Positions 9,243 to 21,937 are shown, numbered from the stretch's first letter. The stretch: DNA of 64,000 nucleotides from Sepioteuthis lessoniana (GCA_963585895.1 OY757904.1:64669461-64733460), one strand, 5' to 3'. Numbers and translations are program-made. Notes: a model not told the origin generated them from the letters alone.

Positions 9243-11278
9243 TGTATCACCACCTTGGAACCAAAATTCTAAAGCGCTACCTAATTGTTCAGTACCATGT
9301 TACATAACTTAACAAAATAGCATATGCCTATGTAAAACCACTAATAAAAATTGAAAACATGTTATCATAAAATACAAAACTAGAAATCGATAAACACGTA
9401 AATAATTTTCAATTTTGTCAAAAAAATTGATAAAAATATTCTTTTTTTTTAAGGCGCTGTTGTCTACTTTTATAATTATCCCAAGTGTGATAATCTTCTT
9501 ATCAATCATGATCTTCTTGCAAACAAATAAAGTTGGCTTCATCTTACTTCGAACAACCCACTTTAAGAAATTAACTAATTTTTTCTCAAAAATAAGATAA
9601 ACATATTTACTTAAAAGATGTTCACTGTTCTTTTTTAATCTATCAGAAAACAAACCAATTATAGATGAGACACTTCCCACAATTATTTAATAGCTGATGA
9701 TTCTGTATTCAGAAAATATACCTTAAACCAACTTGATTAAATTAGTTAGATTTATTGCATACTTTTCCCAAACCATTCAGTGAATACTATCAACAAATAA
9801 CCAATATTTTATAAGATAATATGAATTTATCGAAAAAAATTAGAATCAATACTGAGTGGCCCCTCGACAAGATGTAAGGGAACCATAATTCTTTCAGGCA
9901 TGAATTTCAATTATTTAAAGGAAGTTTTCTCATTGACCTTTTTGTTTTGTCTCTGATCTGTTAGTTTATTTACTGATAAATAGAAAAAAGTTATTTTGAT
10001 TCTCTCTCCATGCAAATAACAAACTTTTTACAAGGCTGGTAGAAAAGAAATCCGACAATGATTCATTGATGTTTATTTCAAATTTGTGAGGTTAATATTT
10101 ATGAACTTATGGAATTTACATGGAATGGAATAATATTTATTGAAAGAAAAAAATATTAAATTCAACTTTTCAGTAACTATTTATTTCCTTTTCTGTGTAT
10201 TTGTGATGTTCACACTTACAGAGATTTGGAATCATTAGGTGAAAACATTATGATTCCAAAAATGTATTTCGCTAAATGATCTTAGATTTAGATTTTATAA
10301 ACAACGGAATTTTTGAAAATGTTCTCTTCCATTTCAATACTGAAAGTTTCAAAAACTGGAAAATGTTGCATTATTTAGACATGTAAATATTATCTATATT
10401 TCACATTTCATAACCGTTTTGGAAATTTTCTTTAAAAATTAGATTTTTATATTTGGATGGAACTTCCTAACGTTAGATGTTAGACGAGATTTTTCCAATT
10501 GAATCATTCTGGATTTACTTCTTTTGGTCATGCAATAAAAGTTTATATCATAATTGCACAAGGTTAAATACGAAACTAATTATATTTCAATATATTTTGA
10601 AGCAATATATATTTTTAACTCACAGGTAAAACAGCTATTTTTGTTTAGTTTGGAAAAAAGACAGCAATTGAATGTCACTTGGTGAGAATCCAATTCAATG
10701 CAGCAGTGAGCTTTTAGTCATTCAAATTTGCCAAACAATGTTTTCCATCGACCACAAAGATGCCTACTACGTTTAATTTAATCTGAGAGGAAATCTAAAA
10801 ATGAAGTTATACGGTAAAGATTCAATTCTAACTATTCGCATATAGTTGAAAATTTTTTAACAAGTAAGATCGCATCTAAATCAATGGCTTTAGAGAAAAA
10901 CGCTGTTAAAACGATTCTTGGATTCTAGAAATGTTCAATTCAAATACTTGGTCAAGTAGTGCAAAATAATGACAGGGAAGAGAAAAAGAAATTGTTGTTT
11001 ATCAATTTTAAATTCCCTCGGATGAAGAAATAATTTTGAATTTAGAGAAAATAGAAAAAAATAAAATTAAATTCGACAATTCCTCAAGGTTCAATTGTTG
11101 ATTACGATAGAAAAACTGATAGATGAATATACAGATGCAAATATTTAGATATCGATGATGTAGAAATATATTGATAAATCGACAACCAGATATGAGCCAT
11201 ATGTCATAAAAAAAGATATTGTTGCTTCGAACATACATACATACATACATTCTAGAATTAGACCAATAATCACACAAA
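9243..11278. other. Unassigned AT-rich DNA
   Basis: Two kilobases without a recognisable repeat or gene. A minus-strand open frame of 123 codons (9309-9680) is rich in F, I, L and K, as expected of random AT-rich sequence, and resembles no family I know. A (TACA)n stretch of about 18 bases sits at 11231-11250. Confidence 0.5.
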
Positions 11279-11865
11279 CAATTGCCCATTCGGCTGAGTC
11301 TGTAGAATACACCGACCGCACCTCTTCAAAAGGGTAAGACCCCCCCAACGAATGTCCTTGATATGACACTAAACAATCCGAGGTTCCAGTAATGCTGGAG
11401 CTTTGGGGAATGTGGATTACCCATTCATTGCCATTGCTTCCAGGTCCTCTCTGGCCCGGAGTGATAGCACCCTGATAGGGTCCTCTCTATGGGTAAAATA
11501 GAACTAAACCGTGTATAAACATAAGTAAAGTTAGCGACCATAGTCGAGGGTGACCCGAAGGCTCCCTTTTCGATAGCTACTACACCAAGGTGTAGGGGAG
11601 GGCGCTACTCCATTCCCAGGATTGCTCCACTTTACCCTTGAACCGTACCTTATAATGCTGTGTGTTAAGCAAGGTGGTATCAAGTACCATTTTTAAAGTC
11701 TTTGGTATGACTCGACCTGGGATTGAACCCAGGTCTCCCGGGCCATTGGCGAACACTCTAACCGCTAAAAGAACTGTTTTTGTACAAAAATGGATTTGGC
11801 ATTAAATAATCTACAAAATAATCTACAAAAATGGATTTGGCATTAAATAATCCATAAAAATCAAA
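11279..11865 (+). mobile_element. Repeat C copy split by SINE D
   Basis: Repeat C head begins 'caattgcccattcggctgag' and continues 'tgtagaatacaccgaccgca', 'ccttgatatgacactaaaca', 'ctggagctttggggaatgtg', 'cattcattgccattgcttcc' and 'ctctatgggtaaaatagaac' to 11520. It resumes at 11774 with 'agaactgtttttgtacaaaa' and the tail 'atggatttggcattaaataa', which is locally duplicated (11790-11855). SINE D occupies 11521-11773. Repeat C has no coding capacity that I can see; its class is not established (see findings). Confidence 0.75.
11521..11773 (-). mobile_element. SINE D copy inside repeat C
   Basis: tRNA-derived SINE on the minus strand. The head has an A-box-like 'tagcggttagagtgttcgcc' and a B-box-like 'gggttcaatcccagg'; the body includes 'ttaaaaatggtacttgatac', 'aagtggagcaatcc' and 'cctacaccttggtgtagtag', and the tail 'gtcgctaactttactt'. 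Other copies lie at 18488-18745, 24340-24477 with 27266-27392 (split), 43290-43560 and 47806-48055. Confidence 0.8.
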
Positions 11866-11940
11866 CACACACACACACACACACACATACACACACGCAC
11901 ACACACACGCACAAGCACTCACGCACGTGCGCGCACACTC
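11864..11940. repeat. Imperfect (CA)n microsatellite
   Basis: CA-rich tract of about 75 bases with ATAC, ACGC and GTGCGCG interruptions, at the end of the repeat C tail. Confidence 0.9.
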
Positions 11941-12039
11941 ATATACGTATATATATTTAGATAAAGAAACGGAAAGAGACGTAATTCGACAGACATCAGT
12001 CTTTATGTATATTTGAACATAATTCCACATTTATTGTGT

Positions 12040-12285
12040 CCACACTGTTAGCGGGTATGAAACAATAATCCATCTAAGTGGAATTCCAGTTTTGGATATC
12101 TGGAGACAGTAGATCTTCATTTCCTTGCCATTAATTCGATCTATGTTCTAGCCCTGAGTGGTAGTACTTGATATGGTCCCATGTATGGGTCATATATGAA
12201 CGTCAAACAAATACGATTCCCAAACATCTTCGCATAAAATAGACCCAGACAAGTGGCCATGTCGTTAAAAACCAATCAATCAAAA
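12040..12285 (+). mobile_element. Degenerate repeat C copy
   Basis: Head fragments ('tcatttccttgccattaatt', 'ctgagtggtagtacttgata', 'ggtcccatgtatgggtcata') are followed by a remnant of the tail (ggccatgtcgttaaa) and an AACCAATCAATC end. The internal array is missing. Confidence 0.5.
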
Positions 12286-13247
12286 ATGTGTCCTTCAGCG
12301 GACTCTTAATAAAATTTTAGGAACTTTGCAACCGTTAGAATCACACAAAAACAACGCTTTAGAATTATATAACGGTCTATATATTCTGTAACTGCTTATT
12401 TTTATTAAAGATTGAATACCTCTATTTTGATTCCGTTGTTATTAAAGTTACATGAGAAAATTCCATGATCACAAATGCGAAAGAAAATAAACGTTGTTTT
12501 GAGGTAATTATTGTAGAAGATATCCTTTACATCTTGAATGTTTTCTCAGCATTATGACATGTTTCAATGAACATATTACTTTGGCGGAAACGTCACCAGT
12601 TACAAGACGTAGACTGTATTAGGAAAACAATGGCATTTTCTTTCCTTTTACTAAATGAACGTCATCAGAGTTTTTCAAGATTATCGCATTGATGGGATGG
12701 AGAATCGATATAACTGTCATTCGTCATATGCCCAACTACTAGATACAACAGATAATGTCAATACCGTAAGGGTAATTGGTTTCTTCCTAAATAAGAAGTC
12801 CTTCAAGAAAAATTGTGATTTATTATTTCGTAAGTCAATAATAATTAAGTAAGTAAATTATTATTACTCATACTGATTTACTAGTCAACCCAGCCATCAT
12901 CAGAAGGTTATTGCTAAAATATATTTACTATATGGTTGTCTTTTTCTTTTTCTCTTACAAAATTAAATTATGAGATATGTTTATTAACACTAACTGTAAT
13001 ACTTTTCACGAAGAAGATTGCTTTGTAGTTATCACCTATTTTGTGAGAGTCAATTTAAAAATGAGAAATGTTAGAATACGAACTGCAAGTTAAAGGCAAT
13101 CTTGTATCAATACTAACCGAACTCATCTATTGAAACCCTTCTCTTTCTTAATACAATAAAAATCAAGTTATTTTTAAATAGCTATATTGATATTAACATC
13201 ATATCAACTGATTCTTCGCGAGGAAAGAAGTATTTTGTTCATATGTT
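12286..13247. other. Unassigned AT-rich DNA
   Basis: No recognised repeat. A 65-codon plus-strand frame at 12655-12852 is not supported by similarity or composition. Confidence 0.5.
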
Positions 13248-13560
13248 TGTGTCCTCGATATGATACTAAACTGTATCCAGTATTTAGGCTCAAGTTCTCG
13301 AATTTTAGAGAAAGTGTAATCACCCCATTATTACTATTGCTATGAGGTACACTCTGACTTAGAGTGGAAACACATATTAGTTTAATTTCTTTGGATCAAG
13401 TAAAATTACTCTTAGAGTAATTATGAACATCGTAGGAAATAGAAACGGCATTCAGTGTTCAAATCCTTGATGAGGCTGTTTGCGTCTCATTTCATGCTAC
13501 TGCCTTTAGTATAAGGTATGAATACATATCAGTTTCCCTTGATATTGGTAAATAGAAATA
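13248..13560 (+). mobile_element. Degenerate repeat C head and SINE remnant
   Basis: 13255-13385 follows the repeat C head in order (gtcctcgatatgatactaaa, cattattactattgctatga, ctctgacttagagtgg). 13450-13560 then looks like an old SINE A/B: 'gttcaaatccttgatgaggc', 'taaggtatgaatacatatca' and 'ttggtaaatag'. Both are strongly diverged. Confidence 0.4.
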
Positions 13561-13908
13561 CAGACGTTGATTTTTAGCTTTCGTACGGCAGTCTCGAAAA
13601 AAAAACTCAGAATTCACGTAAGCATTACCTCCCTTGAAAATTATCCATGTGTCGCATGTTCGGAAAATACATACACAACATAGGGTTAAATATATATGTT
13701 ATAAAATCAGTAGAATCTAGCAAGAATATGTAATAAAAGATCATTATTATTGAATACAAATATTTCCTTGGAACCATATAACTGCGTACAAAATTAGTAT
13801 TATATAGAAATACTTAAAACCATAAGATTGTGTGCGATCCATTCATGTCGATAATAGCTACTTTAAAATATAATCATTTACAATTTATTTTAACTCACTT
13901 AGTACCAC

Positions 13909-14593
13909 TGTTGTATAGCCATGACCATGATTAACTATATAAACACATAATACATATACATATATACATAATACATATCGATGCAATGAATAAAGACGAG
14001 CGAAGACTTCTTGAAAAAAATATACCTCTCACTTTATTGTAAGGTTTTCGTTTGAGAGGGAGTTGGAGACCGAACAGAACTGCAATATATGGACCCCCAC
14101 TCTTATGGCCATCAGTGTTGTGTCTTTCTCGTTCTCCTGATGCTCAACCGGAGGCCCGGGTCCACTCTGCTGGCTTTCTCTACTGCATCCTATCACCAAC
14201 CGGTCTGGTCCCCAAACTCCATCGGGGGTCCAGAGGGCCTCTTCTACTGAGTGGTGGCTTTCCCTTCCATATCTTGTCTCCAACTCGTCTGAACTCCAAC
14301 TCACTGACTTCCTGTCTACACCAAGTTATATAATAGTTCAATCGTCCACTCAATCTTTGGAATGGCATGCTTGATCGTCATCAAGCGGAAATAGCTGTCA
14401 TGCAGTTCAGAGGTCACTCTCTTCCGGTGCATCAGTCTATGAGTGTATCTTGGGCTTTTACCTTGTCCCATTTCGTCAGTCAAATCCGTCTACGTGATTT
14501 CTTTCGATTACTGGCCATAGGAATGTGTCACTTCCTTCCGGTGCATCACTTTGGGATGGCATATTTGGCCGGGTCGAAGCTCAGTATACAACA
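13909..14593 (-). mobile_element. Solo LTR, family 1
   Basis: A 685-base element bounded by TGTTGTATA at 13909 and its inverse TATACAACA ending at 14593, so it has the TG...CA ends of an LTR. On the minus strand it carries a polyadenylation-type AATAAAGTGAGAGG at about 14027-14040, near the 3' end as expected of an R/U5 region. It aligns along its length, in the opposite orientation, with 57554-58229 (shared 'gcttcgacccggcc', 'gatgcaccggaaggaagtga', 'tttccgcttgatgacgat', 'gtgagagg'). Flanks CCAC and CTAC could be a 4-bp target duplication with one change. No primer-binding site or gag-pol lies alongside. Confidence 0.75.
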
Positions 14594-15019
14594 CTACATG
14601 ATTGCATAAAAAAAAGAATGTCTTCAAAGTTAGAAAAAAGCCTTGCAATGAAGTATATTCTTCTGATGCACTGCAATACAAAGTATACATCATATTTGTA
14701 CTACATATATATGCAAATCTAGAAATTCTTTTTTCTTCCATTTCAATCATTAATCATTATTGTTTGGAAACTTTTGTTGATACTGCCGATAGCATAACCA
14801 AAGAATTTTCGCAGATTATGATTCTTACGATGCACTGGACCAGACATTTCCCTTCATGATGCTCATTCTTTCCGTTAGAACTCTGTTCAAAGAAGAATGG
14901 TCGTAGGTAGGCCGATAAACCCAGAGGTCTCTTGGCAACTAGCGACACGATGAAACTGCCTGGCTGAGGAACATTTTCTAACAGCATGACAAGACCAACG
15001 TGAATTCTTCTAATGAGGT
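14594..15019. other. Unassigned DNA
   Basis: Nothing recognised; the short frames on both strands overlap each other and have no similarity I can name. Confidence 0.5.
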
Positions 15020-15440
15020 GCTAAAGTGTTTCTTCCAGAAATACTATCTGGAGAATGTGGAGTTATTCTGTAATTGTAAAAAGATTGCTTCTTCCTGAAG
15101 GAAGAAGCATCCTTTTGACAACTTTTTGACAAGCTTTTGACAATATTGCATTATTCAATTGCATTGAAAATGTTGTTCTTCCAGAAATATCTTCTGGAGA
15201 ATATTTCATTATTCCCTTATAGTTAAAAAGTGCGTATTCCAGAAATATATCCAGTGGAATATTTTATTCTTCTTTTGTAGTCAAAAGGTTCTTCATCCAG
15301 AAATATAACCTGGAATAAATGCAATTATTCTGTTGTTTTGAAAAAGTGCTTCTTTCAGAAATAACTCCTGCAGAAGATAGGATTTTTCTTAGTGAGACAA
15401 AAGGTACCACTTCCGGAATTATTTTCTTCAGAAATTTGAA
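15020..15440. repeat. Diverged 58-bp tandem repeat with hairpin units
   Basis: A motif of the form 'ttcttccagaaatatcttct' followed by ggagaat recurs at about 15030, 15177, 15235, 15291, 15349 and 15407. The later copies are 57-59 bases apart. Most copies contain a short inverted repeat, such as ccagaa-atatc-ttctgg. At 15087-15108 there is a 10-bp stem (gcttcttcct / aggaagaagc) separated by two bases. Confidence 0.75.
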
Positions 15441-16156
15441 AATTATTCGAATAGAAGAGATAAAAGAAGTAAAAAAAATTGCGCGTCTTCCTAAATTGCT
15501 TAAGAAGTGATGACCCTTCAGAAAATTCACAATATTCATTTTATTGATAATACGTCAAATTAACAACATATTCTTTACTGAGGAAGCTGATTTCCAAAGG
15601 GCAATGCGTTCTTATCGCTTCTCCTTTTTTGCAGAAAAAAAAAACAGACCTGTCCGACGCGCTTATATATGGACGAAGAGTAAGATCAAAAAGGATTTGC
15701 GCCAATTCTGTCGGAATTGTTTTTTTCACATGAATATTTTTTTCAACCAACTTTGTCTAGTACTTTTCAGCATCCGTTCCTTTGATATCACTTTCTGGCT
15801 TTATATGTCTGTTTCTTGTTCTGTCTCTCAGAATTTCCGCTATATTTGGACGATCCAATTCACCCATGGGCTAGTTAGTTCATTTGAAAGTCTGATTGAT
15901 TGGTTGATTTTCTTCTTCGTTAATCTCTGTTTTTCTCTCTAAAAGTTTGCAGATCTAACACCTATTCACAGGTGCCTACAAGTAAAAAAATATACAAATA
16001 TGTTTTATAACTTCTTTGGTTATCTGACGATCGCTATTCAGCGCGAAACTTCAGTAGTGAAAAAAGAAAGAGAAATACTGATTTTCGTTATCTATAACTA
16101 TTATAGTAAATAAAAATATAACTTTAATTTCGCTTTCGTTTTCACCCCCCCCAATG

Positions 16157-16158
<2 letters not shown>
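15441..16158. other. Unassigned DNA
   Basis: A 132-codon plus-strand frame (15544-15942) is rich in F, S and I and resembles no known family; it is treated as chance. Confidence 0.5.

Positions 16159-16219
<61 letters not shown>
16159..16219. repeat. (TA)n microsatellite
   Basis: Perfect TA tract of about 61 bases. Confidence 0.95.
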
Positions 16220-16222
<3 letters not shown>

Positions 16223-16339
16223 TACGCCATTTGTTTCAAATAGTGGGGTAGAAAACTTAGTACGTTTTTATTTAAAATATGACATTCCCATTTCAGTTTT
16301 GGAAACCTTCTCCACATTGTGTCATCTATCGGGGGATGT

Positions 16340-17255
16340 TCTTGACACGCTATTCCGACACCGACGGCACCTCTGCAGAGGGGTAACTCCCACGGGATAA
16401 GTGTCCTGGATATGACAGTAAAAATTCTGATAGTGAAGTTCCAGTGATGCTGGATATTTAGGGAATGCGGAGTACCCCTTCATTGCCATTGCTCCCAGGT
16501 CCACTCTGGTTCGGCGTGGTAGCACTTGATAAGGCCCTATCGATGGGTTAAATAGAAATTATAGTTTAGCATACTTATGCTAAACTGAATTGTTTGAATG
16601 TGAACTGTTTGACTAAACTGAATCGCTTTAAATAAAAATGTTTTTGACCATTAAACTGTACTTACATTGAAACTGCGTGCTTATGCTAAACTGAATTGTT
16701 TGAAATCTAACTGTTTTTTGACATTTAACTGTGTATAAACAAAATCTGTACTTCTACTAAAGTGAATTAGCTGAATTAGAACTGCTTGACTAAACTGAAT
16801 AGCTTGAAATAGAAATGTTTTTCACAATTAAACTGTACTTACATTAAAATTGTGTACTTATCCTAAACTTAATTGTTTGAAATAAAACTATTTTCATAAA
16901 CTGTACTTACATTTAAACTGTGTGCTTATGCTAAACTGAATTGTTTGAAATGAAACTGTTTTTGCCATTGAAACTGTACTTACGCTAAACTGATTTGTTT
17001 AATATAGAACCGTTTAGGCATTTAACTTTGTGTAAACAAAACGTCTACTTATACTAAACTGAATTAGAATAGTTTGAATAAACTGAATAGCTTGAAATAG
17101 AAATGCTTTTGACAATTAAACTGTGTGCTCATGCTAACCTGAATTGTATGAAATAGAACTGGCTATTTGCATGAAAATGGGTTTGGCGTTAAATAACCTA
17201 CAAAGGTTGATATGCCATAAAATTCAAGCAACCAACCGATGAACGCTATTTCGAC
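16340..17255 (+). mobile_element. Repeat C copy with long internal array
   Basis: Head at 16340-16555 ('ccgacggcacctctgcagag', 'gtcctggatatgacagtaaa', 'ccttcattgccattgctccc', 'ggtagcacttgataaggccc'). From 16560 to about 17165 there is an array of imperfect units such as 'atgctaaactgaattgtttg', 'aaatagaaatgtttttgac' and 'aattaaactgt', recurring at spacings of about 40-80 bases. The tail follows ('atgggtttggcgttaaataa', 'cctacaaaggttgatatgcc') and ends in a CAACCAACC stretch. This is the longest copy in the window. Confidence 0.8.
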
Positions 17256-17823
17256 ATTTCCCCAAAACATGCTCACAAAGTTGTCTTCTGTTTCACTTTA
17301 TGAGTATATGATAAAGAACATCCTTAATGTAAGTAATTGCATAAAGTAAATAATAGTAATTATTTGTAAACAATCGTAGCTTAACATAATTATTATTAGT
17401 AAAAATGATTTTCACACAGTATATAATTACCGGGTGTTCTGTTTAGTTTTAAAAGTTTTCAAATACATCTATGAACTTGACAAATATATGGAGCCACAAG
17501 AGTTACTTGGACGTCAGATCCGCATTGTACTAGGAGTAATAGCAATGAAGAGACAATTCAACTCTCTCTAAAGCTGCAGCACAAGTTTATCTTCACCAGA
17601 TTAATTTTTTGTCATAAATTGAACCTCGTTTATTGCTATTTTTGAGGTGTGATTCTCACCTTTCACCGGAGCATGCAGTCGTCGTATACTAAGGATTACT
17701 GACTGAGTCGGCCTACTTTCAAGTTAATGTTCAATTTTTCCGAATGTGTGATGCGAGAAACTTCGATTAAAAAAAAGAACCTTTTGCATTACTGGTTAAT
17801 GATGTCATAATTATTAATTTATC
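17256..17823. other. Unassigned AT-rich DNA
   Basis: No recognised feature between the repeat C tail and the SINE A target duplication. Confidence 0.5.
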
Positions 17824-18133
17824 ATTACTATTAAAGCTGGAGGTGCCCGTGGTGTAATGGTTATCGTCCTAGGAAATGAACACGGCGACAAATCCTGGAT
17901 GAGACTTATTGCATTTCACATAGCACTAATACCCTTGGGAAAGGTATCAATCCAATTACTCTCCCTCCAGCCATGGGTAAATAGTAGGGCAGACTAGGTT
18001 CTTCAGCCTTGGTGAGGCAACTAGTCTAGGAGATGGAAAACTCTGAATTCAAACCTGTTAAACTCCGCTTAAAAATTGACATTGTGTCATATCCTGCCTG
18101 AGGGGTTGGGTAAATAGGATTACTATTAAAGCT
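17824..18133 (+). mobile_element. SINE A copy with 15-bp target duplication
   Basis: The SINE body is 17839-18118. It starts with 'ggaggtgcccgtggtgtaat', has the central 'aatacccttgggaaaggtat', and ends 'gttgggtaaatag'. The B box lost part of its consensus (cgacaaatcctgg). It is flanked by a perfect direct repeat, attactattaaagct, at 17824-17838 and 18119-18133. Confidence 0.9.
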
Positions 18134-18487
18134 CAACGAATAAACATAACATATATCTTTTTTCTATAATTACATATATTATTTGATTGCATCGGATAGT
18201 TTCGTGTACCGGGATTTCAGCACAGACCATGGCAAACCTGTAAAAAGACTGCCAGTTGCCCATGCAGCAGGTCTTTCCTCTTAGCGGCATCATGATATAC
18301 AACTTGGCAATTGTGTTATCACAGGAATTATCTGAAAGCAGTTTAAACAATGTGGTATTGCTTGGTGTTTTCCACCTCTTGATTTTTCGTCTGCAACGAA
18401 GAAACTTGTTAATTGATTGAGTGAAAGATTCTAAAGCTATGTCAAACATCGTAGTTTAATGCCAAAACTCAAGACAACTGGATTAAT
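18134..18487. other. Unassigned DNA
   Basis: A 107-codon minus-strand frame (18126-18449) runs into the SINE A target duplication and has no recognisable similarity. Confidence 0.45.
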
Positions 18488-18745
18488 AAATAAGTAAAGT
18501 TGGCAACTGTAGCCGATGGTGGCCCGAAGGCTCACTTTCTATAGCTACTACAGTGAGGTATAGGGGAGAGCGCAACTCCATTTCCTGGATTGTTTCACTT
18601 TACCTTTGGTCCATACCTTATAATGCTGAATGTTAAGCAAAGTGGCATCAAGTACCATTTTTGAGTCTTTCTTATGATTCGACCTGGGCCTAAACCCTAG
18701 TTTCCATGACCATTGGAAAACATTCTACTCATTAGGTCATGTGCA
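18488..18745 (-). mobile_element. SINE D copy
   Basis: Full-length minus-strand SINE D: tail 'gtaaagttggcaactgtagc', body 'tagctactacagtgaggtat' and 'ccataccttataatgctgaa', B-box relic 'gacctgggcctaaaccc', head 'cattggaaaacattctactc'. More diverged than the 11521-11773 copy. Confidence 0.75.
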
Positions 18746-21700
18746 GTTATTTAAGTATTTTTACACCCAGTTATATGGTTGAAAGTATTTCCATCTAAAA
18801 CTAATAGTTTTAGACTTTCAACTAATTATTTGTAGTTATTCATTTCCATTTTTGTACACACAGTTACATGGTTTCGAGAAAATAGTTCTAACCCTTTATC
18901 AACGAAAATATCTTTAATTAACAAATCTTAATACAAATAATTGACATTTTTAAACAGATCTGTTTGATTCATGGATGGGAGGATAACATATTCCCCCACT
19001 TTGGGCCGCTGTTGACCTTAAAGTATTGACAATAATAAGGCACTCTACATTTATCAGAGCTATCATGCTGTAACCTCATCATCAGATGCAGTTTACTGTT
19101 ATATTCATGAGACACTTTTGTGTGTTCTTACACCACTGCACTGGTTCCTGCTAGCGTATTTTCAGCACCCCCAGCAGGTAGACCACCGAAGCAAGTTACA
19201 CTGCTAAGCTGCTTAGCTTTATGTTTTACCTCTGCCCCCATTTTAGGACAATTTTAACTCCTCTGAAGCTGATTGAGTGGTAATATTCTATTGTTCTTTT
19301 TATTTGAGATTAAGTTCCGTAAAATAGACTATTATGAAACAAGATACAATCCAAGTTTGTTATGGAAATATGTTATTCATACGATCATCTGAAATTTATC
19401 TTCAGGAATGAAAAAAATTCTTAAAGAGAAAAAAATAATTGTTAATATCTGATTAGTATTAAAAAATCAAGAAGTGTGATTGATTATTCTAATGTTTTAA
19501 TTTTTATCCCAACTATTATAGAAACACTTATCAATATCTTTATTAATTATGAGAAGAATGATTTTTTTCTAAGAGCTATTCCCAGAGAAGTTTGGAAAAT
19601 TGATAGTCCTAAAGATGTAAAAACATCACCATCAGTAATTATGAGTTTCATATCCAGTAGAGCTCCTTACAAATATCAATATGATTAGTGTACCCATCTG
19701 TAATATTAACTTTAAAGAGCAGTCAACTAAGTAGGAAGAGTACTGTTAAGAGTAGTTTCGTTAATATCTAACTTTAGAGAACTCGATTTGAGCCGGATCA
19801 ACCGGAAAGCTCGCCTCTCTGAATGTCTAGCTCAGAGACAAGAGAAAATATTACTTTCCATAATAAGTAGATAAAATTGCCAAAAGTTCTGTTTCTCTGG
19901 TTTGAAGTGACATTATTCGTTTCCATTCACAATGAAGTCCTTTGGAAGAATGCGTTTAAACGAACACAAACAGCGTTTATCTCTTTGGAAGAATGCTTTC
20001 TTGTTTAACGAGCCACACAAAATTGGTTTGGTTGAAGCTGTAACCAGTTCAGCAGGACAAATTTGGCTCTGGCCCAGTCTGACAGTGCTCGGACTCCTTT
20101 GACCATGTCCATCAAATATCTCAAAAGAGAAGCTGTCCACTGATGTTGGGATCTGCCATTTTCTCTCTCTATCTGATCATTTTCTGCAATTCTCTTCATC
20201 TATCTTTCCATTGAATCATGTTGTAAACTTAGCTTAGTTTTGCACAATGTCATATCTATAAACTATTCAGTGAATATTGAAATTAGGAGATTAGTTATGA
20301 ACAGTGAACATTGTGTTCATAAACAGTAGTTCATGTCGATGCAAACAGGTAAAAAGCTCATATAATTACAATGTTTTGCATAATCTTACACAGTACTTCA
20401 AGTGAAGATAACAAAGGCAGTATTATTCTTAATGGATTAGTTATTATTTTTATGGATATGCGAGATGGGGTTGCTCAGTTTCAAAGCCAATGGCTCTATC
20501 ATTTTTAAAACTCAACTTTATCTCACATTAATATATAGTAGTGGTGTTTTCAGTCAACACTGAATAAATATTATATAGTTGGGTTTCAAAGGTTGTCATT
20601 TGACCATTACGGAAGAAAGGTAACACAAGTTTTTCATAAAAAAATAATAATTTACATTTATTTTGACATATACTTAAAAAAGAACACTATAAGTACGCTG
20701 AGTATGACTTTATTAATGTTGTAACCTTCAACCTGATTGGTTGAAAACTCTTTTGCAGCGAAAAAAAGGATTCCGTTTGAATTGTCGAAAATACTCTTTA
20801 ATCCTACCGTTCGTCCATAAATAAGTGGGTTGAAGAAGATATTGTTGTTGGTATAGGTTGAAAGCTAACCATTAGCTGACCATTGTTAATGAATTCTATT
20901 CTGACTTTTCTCTACAATATTTCAGGGCCCTGTGCCTGAGCAACGCTTGGAAAATGAATTTTACTTTACTATGAATTCATCATGCGTCACATTCTTCTCA
21001 CGACGGAGGTGTCAGCTAAATACATATATGTTTATGAACTGGGGTCATATTAAAAAGAATACATGCTCTTTTTTGTTTTGGATTTTTTAATCGATGAAAG
21101 AAAAAATTGTTCTATTTATAATAGATCGTATACCGTCTCACCTGAGCAAGGAAAGCGGGCCGCTTAAGCTCGTTTCTGGAACTCAACTTTTTTAATCTAC
21201 CTAAAACTTTAAAATTTCATGTGAATACCACTAATCATTTAGAAAAAAAAATGTTCACACCCGATTTTTATTTTATCACGGCTTTTCTAAGCACGAACCT
21301 TGACATGGCATCTGTCAATCATATCTCACATTTGTCTGGGTCCCTCCGGAATGTTGTCGGGGACCATTACATACCACTAAGCGTACGAGTGAAATGATAT
21401 GTTACATGGTAGATAATTGTTACGTCAAGGGAGATGCAGCTAATATATGAAAATCTACAAAGGCCAAACTTTGAAATGAATCTACGGAAGCTGAGCTGAA
21501 TTTCTTACAATATTCATAAACAAAACTGGTAAAATCTCTGGCCGTAACACGACACTTATATCAAATTATATTTTATACTGTCTTTGGTACCATCTTGCTC
21601 TCTGTCTGTCTTTGTATATATATCTATGTATATATATATATATGATAAGGTTTCATTTATTCACGAAAAAAGTGCTAGATATTGGTGATGGATCTTATGT

Positions 21701-21824
21701 AGTATAACTTTGAGTAGACACAGGATCAACGGAACCTGCTTAGAAGCAGTTTCTGAACATTTGGTTACATGATCACATGGGCAAGAAACTAAAAGTTGAG
21801 CGCTGTTATCTCTTTGACAGCCCA

Positions 21825-21828
<4 letters not shown>
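18746..21828. other. Unassigned AT-rich DNA
   Basis: Three kilobases without a supported gene or known repeat. Slightly GC-richer stretches at 19000-19270, 19790-19850 and 19915-20200 carry short minus-strand frames (75 and 64 codons overlapping at 19913-20199) that I do not recognise. They might be eroded exons or element fragments, but no splice or homology evidence is visible. Confidence 0.4.
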
Positions 21829-21877
<49 letters not shown>

Positions 21878-21888
21878 TACACACACAC

Positions 21889-21936
<48 letters not shown>

Positions 21937-21937
21937 T
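21829..21937. repeat. Compound (CA)n(TA)n(GA)n microsatellite
   Basis: CA tract 21829-21890 with minor interruptions, TA tract to about 21919, then GA to 21937. Confidence 0.95.

Noticed and set aside
9309-9680. 123-codon minus-strand frame
   Set aside because: F/I/L/K-rich composition of random AT-rich DNA; no family or motif recognised and an overlapping frame exists on the other strand.
15544-15942. 132-codon plus-strand frame with a hydrophobic end
   Set aside because: T-rich sequence gives hydrophobic residues; no domain, no splice or promoter evidence.
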